The translations under genes were made by a program, and so were the position numbers. This document shows positions 34,392 to 45,673 of a stretch of 64,000 bases of DNA, piece by piece (within the stretch, counting starts at the first letter, position 1; each line of letters opens with the position of its first letter). Source of the stretch: Ciona intestinalis (taxonomy: Eukaryota > Chordata > Ascidiacea > Phlebobranchia > Cionidae); assembly GCF_000224145.3 (NCBI RefSeq), contig NW_004190384.2, forward strand, positions 82,349-146,348, given 5' to 3'. The notes beneath the pieces were generated by a model. The model was not told where the DNA came from. It saw nothing but the letters and a program-made list of their open reading frames with translations, and made no database searches.

Positions 34392-37300
34392 CTAACCAAT
34401 ATCAGATGTGTCTTTCACAGCAATAACTAGGCAGTAGTGTTGTAGCAGTTGTTGCAGTAATTCACTTTCATCCAGCATTTCCAATCTCTCGATTCTCTAT
34501 AAAATTCAAATTGCTTTTGTCACTGATTGGTAAAGGTTATTTGTTCCAAATATTCAGTATAATATACAATTATAGTACTACGGGATAAATGTGTTACTGT
34601 TAGCACCTAAATCCTATTATAATTCACAATCGTTTTTACTAATAAACAACGCTCTATTTGAGTCAAATGCGAAAAGGGTATGGAGACATGTCCCATCTTA
34701 TCCCACCCTACCATATATGTACGCAGAACGTATCTAACAATGCTACAGATATTGATATCAAACCAACACAAACCTACCTGGCGCTCGGGTAATCTGTTAT
34801 ATATCGTCCACATGTCGTCGCAAACAACTTTTGGCCAACCATTATGAACAAATCTTTCCAACTGAACTTGTTTATTCTCACAAGCACCAGCCCCATCTAG
34901 CCAACATTGTCGCAACTATAAACATACATGAATGTTAACAATAGAAAAACCCTAATAGAATGACACTGTATTGTAAGAAAATCTGGAGTGACTTAAAAAT
35001 GCTTACACTTACGGTAGTAAAATATCATATATCCATAAAAAAAAAAAATATTACATACATGGTAACTTGTAAACGGGCACGAGGTGTATGAAACAAAACA
35101 CCTGTGTTATAACAATTGTCATTGCCACACCATGCAAGGGTGTATAAGATAAATTCATTCGAATCACAAAGACAATTTAAAAATTAGAACCTTGGTCTAT
35201 GCCACACCTTTAACAATAATAGATAAATTTGAATTGTATTATTTAATTTTAATAGATAATAGGACTGGTTTAAACATTTCAATGAAATCTTACTTTTAAG
35301 TTACTGATCATGACTTGAGCGAAAGCATCATTCATGTTTACTTGTTCATAGTTGATGAAAACACAATCTTTAAATTTGTCCGAAGCCCATTTAATTATTT
35401 TGTTTGACTTGTCTGGGGCCATGTATATTAAAACACATTCAGTGAGAAACAGGGTTGGGTAACTGGAAAGTAAAATTTTAGAGTTAAGGACAGGGTCAAA
35501 CAGTCTTGTATGAAAGTCGAATATAAATCTTCATGTATGTTGGGGTAATGAGTGAATGAGCCAAATCAGGCTTTCTTAGGTTCTCAAAAAGACCTCACCC
35601 ATATAGAAATAATTATTGATGTAAATTGATTAAAAATCAACAGTACATTTAACCATTTCGTAAAACTATTACCAAGTTGCTTTAGGTCTAAGTTGCCCTG
35701 TCATACATTAACATTGATGCATAAATGACATTTATTTTTTAAATCAATACCAAATATTACATGATATGTTAAAACCTGAGGTCAATTTCAGCATTCACAA
35801 GTTGTTCTTCCAGTTTCAATGTATCTCTGATATCACAGCTCAACAAACGATAAGGACCGCAGTGTAAGTAACTTTCATCTGGAAATATAAAAAGCACAAT
35901 GGGTCCAAATTTAAAGGTTTGGGCAGCCAAATCACATTAAACCAAAACAGGTATTCAATATATAAAATAGAAGGCACCTATTTCTATTAAAAAACTATAC
36001 TTGTTGGTCAGTACATAAGATCAGATGCTGCAACAAAGTGATTCAAACAAATGCTTGCAGCACAGATGTTCCAGGTTCAAGGTTTAACGCTGCTACCATT
36101 GTGGCGTATGTGACTTTGGGTAAAACAGCAAACAAAAATAAAACTAACGGTGTAGAAATGCTTATAGATGAAATTTTGGGCAACTACCATCATATCATTA
36201 TATTTTTAAAATCTCTTGTTCAATTCATTTTAAATAGGAAACTATAATGTTAGTAATTTTTGTGTAGTGGCACTTGTTGTATATTGCTATGACGGGACCA
36301 TCTAACAACACGACTATGAGTGCTAGATCAGAAATACAACAACAAACCAATAACCATTTATTTTAAAGCAAGTTTTAAAAATGTAATTAATATTTTACCA
36401 CGTTGGGTTTCAATGTTTGGCAAGCACGAACGAAGAGCGGGGTTTCTCCTGGAATATTTAAACTGAGTTACAGTTTTTGTTATTTACAACAATTCTATTA
36501 ATTAATTTTTATGCATGGTTTAAATCATGAGAATCAAACCAACACAAGAGAGGAGTTAAGAGGTTTAGATATGTGGTGGGTAAGTCAAATGTATCAGAAT
36601 TGAAAAACTTTGGCATACATATATGTGGTATTTTATTCTTGTTAGTGGTGGCTCTTTAGTGGTAATGAAAAAATGGGTGCAAGGATATTTATTTAAATAC
36701 TGTGGTGCTAGAAGTTAAGTTTAAATGATCTTAGCAAAAAATGTTTTCTTTAATAAATGGAAATTAAACAACATTAAGCACAGTCCTAATACCGATCTAA
36801 GTCTTAGCATGTAACACAATCTCTACTAATACCCATGTTACAATTATTAGCATAGGTAATTTACAAAAAAGAGCAATCACACTCTACACTCCACGGATAT
36901 ATAAACAAATTATCAGTAAATATATATTTTGGGTAATTAACAGAAATAAAAGTGTTCAAATCAATTCTAACCCAATGCATCGCATTTTTCTTGCAACAAC
37001 ATCAATAAAATCGACTTCAAAATATCCATAAGGAGTCAGGCCTGCTGCATGCAATCTCCAGTAAGTTGTGTCAAGCCCTGCACCAAGACTTACTATCTGA
37101 CACCGACGCTCAGTTACCGACACAAACTGTACAAGCAACTTCCAAATGGCTTCAGTTCTTGCATAGTAGCCTGTAAAACTTATATAAATCAGACCACGCA
37201 ATCAGATTAGGAATTCCCAAGTTTTTTGATCATAAGAGTGATTATCTAATTTAACTCAACAACAAGTTAAAAGGTTTTCTGCGAACTATGTACAAAAACT

Positions 37301-38371
37301 AGATTCATATATGATAGCTTTATATTCTGACGAGGTACAAGTACAAATCTTTCGCTTGTTTAATATTAGCTTTATATATGACAACAAGTACAAAGTCTGG
37401 TGCCGTGGCTCAGGCGCCTGAGTCAAAAACCAAAGTGTCCCTGGTTCAATGCTTAGCAGTACTAACACTGATCAGCATATGAGTCCTTGGGGAAGACACT
37501 TATCAAACATTGCTCCAACCCAGCGGTCACTAATTAGTTGTCCAAATTGTAAGCCATATCAAAAACAAAAATCATGCACAAAGTTGAAAAGCGTGTTAAC
37601 TTGTAATAAACAAGGATAAAAAAATGGTGCAAAAACTATGCTTCGGGTGCGATTTGGTGTCGCTGCATCGGTCGCATAAAGGAATAAGATAAGTGGCAAG
37701 GTATAGCATGAACTACGATGTATGGACATGCCTCTACTTATCTCTGGCTGTTTGCGTGATGTTGATCTATGAACCATGAAATTGATATATTCATCTTTCC
37801 AATAACCTCGACTGACGGCGTATCTGGAAGTTAAGAAATATATCAATAAACGTTACTTGTTTGTCTTGTATGGTGGAACAACAACATTCATTATAACATG
37901 GATGTTTGGTTTCGCACACCTCTTAACAATCTATAAGGTGCCATGTAAGTAAGTTGTGAGTATTTATTTGGACAGTGCATATGGAAGCAAGCAAAATAAC
38001 ATTTTAACTTCCCTTTTAAGAACACTAGTTTGTAAACAACCATATTAAATCCCTTAAATCTTAACTATTAACAGACTACTTGCTAAAATTCAAAACAGTA
38101 ATTACTAATTAATATTCTCAAATGATTTTTTAATGAACTAATGTTTGAGCGTGGTAGCCTATAGTAAGTGTTATCCTTATTCTATAAAAGATATCTGAAT
38201 TTCAATTAAAGTTGATTTAAAACACAAAAGATTCACATTAAGTATTCTTGTATAGTAGAGTGTGCAATATATTATATAAGTAGTATTTTTGTTTGTTTTC
38301 AATTCTTACCGTTTGCACATCGATGCATCATCACATGTACTTTGTATTGCTACATCACTGCTATGAGACAT
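34392..38371 (-). CDS. LCMT1: Leucine carboxyl methyltransferase 1 (PP2A C-terminal methyltransferase), 8 exons
   Basis: Exons 38310-38371, 37732-37823, 36972-37170, 36399-36448, 35776-35878, 35294-35462, 34778-34915 and 34392-34496 join to 305 residues with all phases matching. Human-like landmarks in order: CDDASMCKR, YAVSRGYWKDEYINFMV, RKQPEISRG, CQIVSLGAGLDTTYWRL (the SAM-binding loop), YFEVDFIDVVARKM, LFLTECVLIYMAP, FINYEQVNMNDAF, NGW and YNRLPERQ, and LLQQLLQHYCL. LCMT1 methylates the C-terminal Leu of the PP2A catalytic subunit and so directs holoenzyme assembly. Intron 2 appears to use a GC donor (37731-37730). The protein ends TSDIG, slightly shorter than human. TMEM39 starts 281 bp upstream on the same strand. 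Confidence 0.95.
34588..34716. mobile_element. TA-MITE copy 11, shortened, in LCMT1 intron
   Basis: Right end GTCCCATCTTATCCCACCCT and a partial core. The left end is a short, variant GTTACTGTTAGCACC form. Confidence 0.7.
35052..35165 (-). mobile_element. SINE-like head fragment, reverse, in LCMT1 intron
   Basis: Complement of the family head: CATACATGGTAACTTGTAAA, GGGCACGAGGTGTATGAAAC and ACACCTGTGTTATAACAATT. Confidence 0.8.
36020..36128 (+). mobile_element. SINE-like tRNA-end fragment in LCMT1 intron
   Basis: Box-B-like GGTTCAAGGTTTAACGCT, then GCTACCATTGTGGCGTATGT and GACTTTGGGTAAA. Confidence 0.75.
37396..37548 (+). mobile_element. SINE-like tRNA-end fragment in LCMT1 intron
   Basis: GGTGCCGTGGCTCAGGCG resembles a tRNA box A, CTGGTTCAATGCTTAGCAG a box B, followed by CCTTGGGGAAGACACTTATC and CCAACCCAGCGGTCACTAAT. 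Confidence 0.75.
37848..37968 (+). mobile_element. SINE-like head fragment in LCMT1 intron 1
   Basis: GTTACTTGTTTGTCTTGTAT, CATTATAACATGGATGTTTG and GTGCCATGTAAGTAAGTTGT, a diverged head copy. Confidence 0.65.
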
Positions 38372-38651
38372 TCAAATATTCTTTGTTTACTTTTACTGTG
38401 AAACAGATGTTATAAAAAACTGGAATTAATTACTTTCCTTAAACCAACAACAAGGATCATAATATTTATCATAAAAATACACAACAACAAGATATACTGC
38501 GGTAATATAATAAGTTTTCTAGTACAATCTATCATCTTTATTTTAAGTATATATATACTTAATATTGTATAAATACAGCAGCAATACAAGCGGTTCACAT
38601 AAAAGCAGTAAAGGTTGATATGTCATCATACAAATAAAAAATATCAATATT

Positions 38652-40061
38652 TCATTTCAACTGTTGATGTAAATTGTAAATTTTGCCGAGAACAATTCTG
38701 TCACGCAGAGTTGTAAATAAAACATAGTAACTGAAAAACTGTAACAACGCAGGCACAATTAACTGGTCCCATTTGCTCGACCAAAGCAATAAATGGATTT
38801 GAAACATAGCAGCAGTAAAATGGAAACCAAGGAGCCAATTGAGCATTCGTAACGGGTGGTCAAACATGAAGAAGAATCTACAATGCGAGGATTCAACAGG
38901 CACTGCTGTGTTGTAATTTCCAATGGACATAAAAAGTTTGTTTTCAAATTTGATCACGATACCACGAGGGTATGCACTTGCTGGGTTCCATTTATATGGG
39001 ACGACATCATCTTTGTATTCTTTCTCCAAATCTATTTGATCAACAAGTTTGTAACCACCCAATAAGCTTGCACACCTATGCATGCGCTCGAGGTATGATG
39101 GTGGCAACAAATAGTACGTCAACATGGAAAATGAATTAATCAAAACTGATGCAGTGTGTTGAAGCGACCACACTACGTCATATGAATAATTAGATTTGGT
39201 GAAGAACATAGGCACCAAACCAACATAGTAAGCACAAATCATAGAAAAGAAAACAATTTCCGTCATTTTAAAGTTAAAATCCTTTCGTAAAAAAACAACA
39301 CGTTCACGTATTTGCTCGGGGTCAGGTATTGTATCAAGCCCGTTAAAAGCATCTTTGGCCCAAAAAGTACAATCAGGCTGGTATTGAAATTTATTTGAAC
39401 AGTTTGGCAAATTATAAGTCTTGCTTCGAGGCTTGGGTTTTTGAAACAAAGAAATAAATTGGCTAAGTTTGTTTCCTTTTGCAAACCCACATAAAGGAAA
39501 CCATAATGCCACGGGATAACATAGGAACAAAAGTTTCAGGCCCATGCCCAAACCATACAGTACATAAAGATTCTTAACCAGTTCCATAAACCATATACTC
39601 CAGATAATAACTGAACATACAATCCACATCAATAGCAATAAAGGATTGTCAAAGCCAGGCCGCAACTGGTCCCAGAGTAATGTCCATAAAACTCTTCTTG
39701 AAAACAAAATAATAAGAAACGTTGTAAGGTTGCTGTCAATTAAATGAAAATTTAAAGTTGTTGTGCTTGGTGGTAATGTATTTGGATACCACCATACCGT
39801 CTTGTATATATAGATGTATTGCCCAAACAAAGCTAGCAGAAGATATCCGAAGAAGAAAGCTTCAAAAGCTAATCTATTCATTGTAGGGAGTTCGGGTAAT
39901 ATCGGCGGTTTGACAACAACAGCAACGTCATCATTTCTTCCGCAATTATCCATTGTATTGGCATTGTTGGTCAAACACGGTGCAGATTTTTGAGAGTACT
40001 TAATTTCTGGCCTTAACCGTTGACCGTGGTTTGCTTGATAAACGGCTTTACGAACAGGCAT
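38652..40061 (-). CDS. TMEM39: TMEM39-family multipass membrane protein, intronless
   Basis: A 469-residue open frame in one exon starts at MPVRKAVYQ. It aligns with vertebrate TMEM39A/B over its length: QYIYIYKTVWWYPNTLP, TLNFHLIDSN, LWFPLCGFA, KDFNFKMTEIVFFSMICAYYV, FFTKSNYSYDVVWS, YNTAVPVESSHCRFFFMF, DHPLRMLNWL and YYVLFTTLRDRIVLGKIY. Several hydrophobic stretches (about residues 67-90, 115-135, 140-190, 285-305 and 410-460) fit a multipass ER membrane protein. Human TMEM39A has been linked to PI4P transport and autophagy; the role here is inferred. The vertebrate A/B split is probably later than this gene. The gene is transcribed toward LCMT1. Confidence 0.94.
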   Translation of the reverse strand: MPVRKAVYQANHGQRLRPEIKYSQKSAPCLTNNANTMDNCGRNDDVAVVVKPPILPELPTMNRLAFEAFFFGYLLLALFGQYIYIYKTVWWYPNTLPPSTTTLNFHLIDSNLTTFLIILFSRRVLWTLLWDQLRPGFDNPLLLLMWIVCSVIIWSIWFMELVKNLYVLYGLGMGLKLLFLCYPVALWFPLCGFAKGNKLSQFISLFQKPKPRSKTYNLPNCSNKFQYQPDCTFWAKDAFNGLDTIPDPEQIRERVVFLRKDFNFKMTEIVFFSMICAYYVGLVPMFFTKSNYSYDVVWSLQHTASVLINSFSMLTYYLLPPSYLERMHRCASLLGGYKLVDQIDLEKEYKDDVVPYKWNPASAYPRGIVIKFENKLFMSIGNYNTAVPVESSHCRFFFMFDHPLRMLNWLLGFHFTAAMFQIHLLLWSSKWDQLIVPALLQFFSYYVLFTTLRDRIVLGKIYNLHQQLK

Positions 40062-40788
40062 TTTGCAATACTACGTTTCTATTAACTACTACTGTATCAA
40101 TAATAACGAGGTTTTACCAAGGTATACTTAGTGTATAGTACACACACACAGCGGCAACTTTTAAGGCCATTTACGAGACTTTCTTGTGGTAATATCATAG
40201 AAATCTAGGGACCTGGAAAATTGGCGTTAAAGTCCTTAATTGAAAAAAAAGAACACGGAAAACAATATTATAAAACAAAATCATACCATATTTAAACTGA
40301 CTTCTCCTAATTTTTTTGGAATACCCGTCTCTTATCTTAACCAGATACTGCCGCAACAACATAACCAAAGTTTTTATGGTATAAGGCTCCATGTATTGAA
40401 CTCTATGAATACGTTTTAGGGCAAATTTTAAAATTCTTAATAACTATTTTTTGTTGTACTACACAGCCAGCAAGTACTTTGTGTTGTATAGCTGCATAAT
40501 GCCCGGTGGGAACCGTGCAATTAAACCCAGACTTCATCCATATGTATCTACGTACATGTAAAACCATAAAGACGAGACGAAACGTGATCAAATGTAAAAG
40601 CTCTTTCTGCACTCGTATTCTCTTTTCTAGAAATATTTGATTGTTTCCTTTTATACAGAAATTTACGTGCAAATTGTATTTGCTCATGTGCAAACGCAAA
40701 GAGAAAAAAGCAGAAGCGTCTATGGTTATCTTTAAACGAGAAAACATTGCTTTAGACATCTCAGACAACTCAGAAACGATAAACCACG
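40062..40788. other. Divergent intergenic region, TMEM39 and secreted peptide gene 1
   Basis: The region from about 40461 on is the 5' part of a duplicated unit that recurs at 42046 and 43525. The remainder is AT-rich with no gene. Confidence 0.65.
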
Positions 40789-41824
40789 ATGAATCGCAAA
40801 GTTCTTTTTCTTATGCTGCTTCTCGTCGCTGTTCAGGTAAACTCTGCTGGAATTCTACATTCTTCCATAGGGTAGTATTATTTAAATAAAACGAACAACC
40901 TAATTGCGCAACGTGCAACAGGTGGACTCTTCATCCGCTCGTCGTCGAAGGATGTGGATCATTTGGGACGAACAACCTAATGAAGAAAATACATTTGAGT
41001 AGGTTGATTATGAATTGTGAATTTTAACATTGTGCATCGTTATTTGCTACCAAGGATAATTTTTGGATAAACAGATACTAATGTCGTATAAGTACAACCT
41101 GATATAGCAGTCACGGTATAGTGGCCTCATATAAGTTGTTAAACCATCCTCTATAGCATTAATGTCGGGTTGAACCAGCAGAGCATTAATGTCGTGTTTA
41201 CGAAATGTATCTGGCTGCCGTATGACAGTTTGAGCGCAGCAACGCTTATTTCTTTTATCTAAAACGCCTTGAATGCAAGACTCTGGGTTTTTGTTGTAAC
41301 CAAAAAGACAAATTACGGTAAAATATGAATATTATGCAAGCTTGGGTGCTGAAATTAGGTGCTATACTGTCTTGTGCTTAATTATTGTATTGTTTTCAGT
41401 ATTCTCACCCAGTTGATAGAGGACCACCCCTCAATACCAAGCAATTATGTCGAATAAAATGGTAACGTAAATTACAAATTGATTATGTGATTCAATACTC
41501 ATGTGTTAAAAACAATCGGCAAGTATAAACGAAGTCCAATAAGTGTTTAATCCGCTTAATATTAAGAAAACCTTTATATTTTAAATATTTAATTCAGAAA
41601 ACTTACACCGTAGGGCTAGGCCGCCAAACAGCGTCAAGCTGATTAAATATAAGTAACATAAAAATGATATATATTTTTACAGCATTGGCAGTTGTACGAA
41701 CTTGCAACAAATAAACAAAGAATCAAACACATGCTTGTTCTATCCTTTCGGTCATATATTCGGTAGTCGTGTCTCAGTGACTATAAAGGGCACAAACAAA
41801 GTAATGTCGAAACCGAAGTAAACC
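40461..41824 (+). repeat. Segmental duplication unit 1 (carries peptide gene 1)
   Basis: From about 40535 it matches 43525-44759 nearly base for base outside small indels. Its first ~200 bp also recur at 42046-42250. The unit ends at the shared GTCGAAACCGAAGTA. Confidence 0.88.
40789..41457 (+). CDS. Small secreted peptide precursor 1, 3 coding exons
   Basis: Exons 40789-40836, 40922-40998 and 41400-41457 join in phase to 60 residues. The first exon is a complete signal peptide, MNRKVLFLMLLLVAVQ. The second begins VDSSSARRRRMWIIWDEQPN and the third reads ILTQLIEDHPSIPSNYVE. RRRR is a possible convertase site, which would release an acidic peptide starting MWIIWDEQP. There is no Cys. A further intron (about 41461-41681) seems to lie in the 3' UTR, with AATAAA at 41710-41715. 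A near-identical paralogue lies 3 kb downstream. Function is unknown: it could be a hormone-like, recognition or defence peptide. Each exon is too short to appear as an open frame of note. Confidence 0.8.
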
Positions 41825-41962
41825 GAGGAAACCGCTAAATAACTCCTCGTGTGTTTTAATATATTTTGTGAATTGTTGTCAATTAATAAAGAAATGATAG
41901 TACTAATTTGTGGTATTACCCAAAAACCGTCTTGTATTTTGATTTTGGAAGTATTGGACAAT

Positions 41963-41996
41963 GTTTGCTAAAGTGTCCCATCTTCCCCCACTCCTC
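41963..41996. mobile_element. TA-MITE copy 12, end fragment
   Basis: Only GTGTCCCATCTTCCCCCACT remains, next to the third duplicated fragment. Confidence 0.6.
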
Positions 41997-42045
41997 ACAG
42001 AAGCAAACTATAATAGTGCAAGTTAAACGTGGCTCAAGTTGTATT

Positions 42046-42250
42046 CCACAGCCAGCAAGTACTTTGTGTTGTATAGCTGCATAATGCCCGGTGGGAACCG
42101 TGCAATAAAACCCAGACTTCATCCATATGTATCTACGTACATGTAAAACCATGAAGACGAGACGAAACGTGATCAAATGTAAAAGCTCTTTCTGCTGTCG
42201 TATTCTCTTTTCTAGAAATATTCGATTGTTTCCTTTTATACGGAAATTTC
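42046..42250 (+). repeat. Third partial copy of the peptide-gene unit (5' part only)
   Basis: Matches 40461-40664 (CCAGCAAGTACTTTGTGTTG, AATGCCCGGTGGGAACCGTG, ACGAGACGAAACGTGATCAA). It lacks the peptide exons, so it is a promoter-side remnant. Confidence 0.88.
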
Positions 42251-42388
42251 CTTTTATGTTTAACAACATACAGATACCACGTTGGAGATTCACCACTCGA
42301 TTTCCCTTCGTCTTGTTTCACTAGTAACGTAGAATGTAGATAACTACACTGGTATTAGTGATGTGTATGATATTTTTGTTCAATGAGT

Positions 42389-43316
42389 AACGAAGCCATA
42401 GACTCCTTAAGATAAGGACTGGGACCTGCTATGCTGTTTGTAAATTAAGTCCGAGGGTTAACTGAAGTCCTAGATTAACATGACTTCTAGATAAGTCAAA
42501 ATCTTGGTCTGGTCTGCAGCTTCTTCAGCTGCCCACACCTTTTCAGCCCTCGCTTCTGACGTAGACGATGGTGCTGGGCGTCAGGCTGACGTCAATTGCT
42601 TCAAAGCTGATTTTGGTACTACAGGAAATATTGAAGGCGGTTCTTTAGGCCTTTTTGCCGCCACCAACTGACACCCGTTTACAGTTAAAAAGATTTCTTT
42701 CGCACTTGGCATGATAATACTCATCTCTTCCTCTCCTTAGAATCTATTGGAAAGAATATAACCTTTACATAGGGCGTCCCTTCATAGTTGCCTCTGCAAC
42801 CATAAAACAACTGCAACAACATGACATATCCACCAAAGCAGAAAACAACACCCAAAACCCTATGGGATCGCCAGCTATACAGTTTCAAAAAGAGAAACAA
42901 ACAAAACACACAGTTTTAAACGATGATAGATATCAACCATTACATGCAGTTGGTGCTCAATATTAAACTTCGTCACAGGCTTGTTTAAAAATATTTTTCA
43001 TCAGCGGTTAGACGCAAAAATAGGGGAAAGTGACACAAATTTAGTTATTTAACTTTAAAATAGATTTTTTGTTCTTAAAAATGACCTCAGTTGTTCAAAG
43101 TATATATCATCATTAAACTTTCTCTCAAATACCCTAATATTCTATTCTTTCTCAAATACCCTAATATGGGGTTAAATACCCTAATATGGATACCAAGATT
43201 GTGTCTCCAGCTTCTCTAGAAGTCATTTTAGCCCAGGACTCAAGTTAACCCTCGGACTCAAGTTACAAACCCCGAGGTCGTAACCTTCCAGTCCTTATCC
43301 TAAGGAGTCGATGACT
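42389..43316. mobile_element. Foldback element with ~125 bp terminal inverted repeats
   Basis: Left arm 42389-42515 and right arm 43185-43316 are inverted copies, sharing GACTCCTTAAGATAAGGACT (right arm: one mismatch), GTCCGAGGGTTAACT, ATGACTTCTAGA and AATCTTGGT. Flanking GTAAC on both sides may be a 5 bp target duplication. The interior of about 670 bp has no recognisable transposase. Confidence 0.78.
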
Positions 43317-43783
43317 GCAGGTAACATATTAAAAAATATAAAAGTTGGGCGGGTAAAAGAACGTTTAAACTTAATTTTCAAGGCGTGAAGTATTATTTCG
43401 TGTTATTTACATGTATGTCCAATAATAAACTCATTTATTATTAAAAGTAACAATAATTTTAAACTGACCCGATTCACCCTGTGTGTTTTCAAATTTGTTA
43501 AAATTCACCAGTTGTGCTTATAGACTTTAGACATATGTGTCTACGTGCATGTAAAACCATGACGACGAGACGAAACGTGATCAAATGTAAAAGCTCTTTT
43601 TGCACTCGTATTCTCTTTTCTAGAAATACTTAATTGTTTCCTTTTATGCGGAAATTTCCGTGAAAATTGTATTTTCTCCTGTAAGAAAAAACAACAAGAA
43701 AAAGGCAGAAGCGTCTATAGTTATCTTTAAACGAGAAAACATTGCTTCAGACATCTGAGACAACTCAGCAACGATAAACTATG

Positions 43784-44395
43784 ATGAATCGCAAAGTTCT
43801 TTTCCTTATGCTGCTTCTCGTCGCTGTTCAGGTAAACTCTGCTGGAATTCTACATTCTTCCATAGAGTAGTATTAACCAAATAAAACTAACAACCTCCTA
43901 ATTGTGCAACAGGTGGACTCTGAATCTACTGATCGACGCCGAAAGACCTGGATGGTTTGGGACGAACAACCTAATGTAGAAAATAAACTTGAGTAAGTTT
44001 TTTTTTATGAATTGTGAACTTTAACATTGTGCATCGTTATTTGCTACCAAGGATAATTTTTGGATAAACAGATACTCATGTCGTATAAGTACAACCTGAT
44101 ATAGCAGGCACGGTATAGTGGCCTCATATAAGTTGTTAAACTATCCTCTATAGCATTAATGTCGGGTTAAACCAGCAGAGCATTAANNNNNNNNNNNNNN
44201 NNNNNNNNNNNNNNNNNNNNNNNNNNNNNNNNNNNNTGAGATGTACCTGGCTGCCGTATGACAGTTTGAGCGCAGCAACGCTCTTTTCTTTTATCCAAAA
44301 AGCTTTGAATGTTACACAATTATTGTATTGTTTTCAGTATTCTCATCCAGTTGATGGAGGACCACCCTTCAATACCAAGCAGTTATGTCGAATAA
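43784..44395 (+). CDS. Small secreted peptide precursor 2, paralogue of the gene at 40789
   Basis: Exons 43784-43831, 43913-43992 and 44338-44395 give 61 residues. An extra ATG at 43781 makes an MM start possible. The signal peptide MNRKVLFLMLLLVAVQ is identical to copy 1. The second exon reads VDSESTDRRRKTWMVWDEQP and the third ILIQLMEDHPSIPSSYVE. Differences concentrate just after the signal peptide, including one extra codon, while the surrounding noncoding DNA is almost the same. WDEQPN and EDHPSIPS are kept. The arginine run is RRRK instead of RRRR. A gap lies in intron 2, but exons are intact. Function unknown. Confidence 0.8.
44187..44236. other. Assembly gap (50 N)
   Basis: Undetermined bases in intron 2 of peptide gene 2. 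Confidence 0.99.
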
Positions 44396-44845
44396 AATGG
44401 TAACGTAAATTACAAATTGATTATGTGATTCAATACTCATGTGTTAAAAACAATCGGCAAGTATAAACGAAGTCCAATAAGTGTTTTATCCGCTTAATAT
44501 TAAGATACCCTTTATATTTTAAATATTTAATTCAGAAAACTTACACTGTAGGGCTAGGCCGCCAAACAGCGTCAAGCTGATTAAATATAAGTAACATAAA
44601 AATGATATATATTTTTACAGCATTGGCAGTTGTACGAACTTGCAACAAATAAACAAAGAATCAAACACATGCTTGTTCTATTCTTTCGGTCATATATTCG
44701 GTAGTCGTGTCTTAGTGACTATAAAGGGCACAAACAAAGTAATGTCGAAACCGAAGTATATCGGGTTCGATGCTCAAAACAATTTTCAATTTGCTTGTGT
44801 CATTCGGCAGTAGCATCGTGGTACAAATATATCAGTCGGAACGAA

Positions 44846-44920
44846 TATAGTAGGATGGGGGGAAGATGGGACACCTTTTTATTATATTTTCTCGTCGCAG
44901 TTGATAATATATGGTAAATA
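44846..44920. mobile_element. TA-MITE copy 13, left half
   Basis: GTAGGATGGGGGGAAGATGG and the following TTTTATTATATTTTCTCGTC; the right half is absent. Confidence 0.8.
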
Positions 44921-45673
44921 TATTCGAAATTTAGTCATTTACACAGATAATTTATGAGAAGTGGCTTGTGCGAAAAATATTGTAGCAATACCCAATTTGT
45001 AGGAAAAGGGTAAAATTTACTAATAACTAATATCACTGTTCTGTTATTGAACACGTTAGTGGTCATATAGATCCTTTTTCGTCGAACAGTTGTTCTTGGC
45101 TTTGTTGTTGTTGTTGCTGATAGGGCGATTATTTTCCGCACTTATCTTATTTCTTATTTCTAGCATTTTCTTTAATCTCTTGATTGAAATCAAATCATAA
45201 TATATATTTATAATTTTTAGACTAAATTTTCAGATTTAAAACCGCACGATGAGCGATTAGTTAACGATTACTTTCCTCATGCACTTTACATAGCGGAAAC
45301 ACTGTCTGGAGTTTGGAGGGGAACGACCTGTTATATAAGATAAGAAATCCACACAACGATTCACGACTGAATCAAACTATTAGCATTTAAGTGGGGACGC
45401 ATTAAATGCACTACTCTTATACCGTATTATCATTAATCGTAATTGAAACATTATTTTTAATTCAACATCATATGATTAATATTAACTTCTAACATTACCT
45501 AATTACTGCGTGATTACGGTGTGTTAAAATTCATGAAAACAAACGTTTTTAAGCGACGACAACGTTAACTAGTGTAAGTTTACAATAAACACATGGTACA
45601 GGAGTTGTACAAAGCGTATTTACACATATTCTTTACCAATCACTCAATCCTCATACGTCATAAGTTTCATTAG

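Larger units (their letters stand above)
43525..44759 (+). repeat. Segmental duplication unit 2 (carries peptide gene 2)
   Basis: Matches 40535-41824 with few substitutions and small indels, including the introns and downstream sequence. It contains the 50 N gap at 44187-44236. Confidence 0.9.

Noticed and set aside
37559-37846. Longer exon 2 of LCMT1 reading on past ISRG
   Set aside because: Residues after ISRG lose all similarity to LCMT1, and the GC donor gives perfect phase with the next exon.
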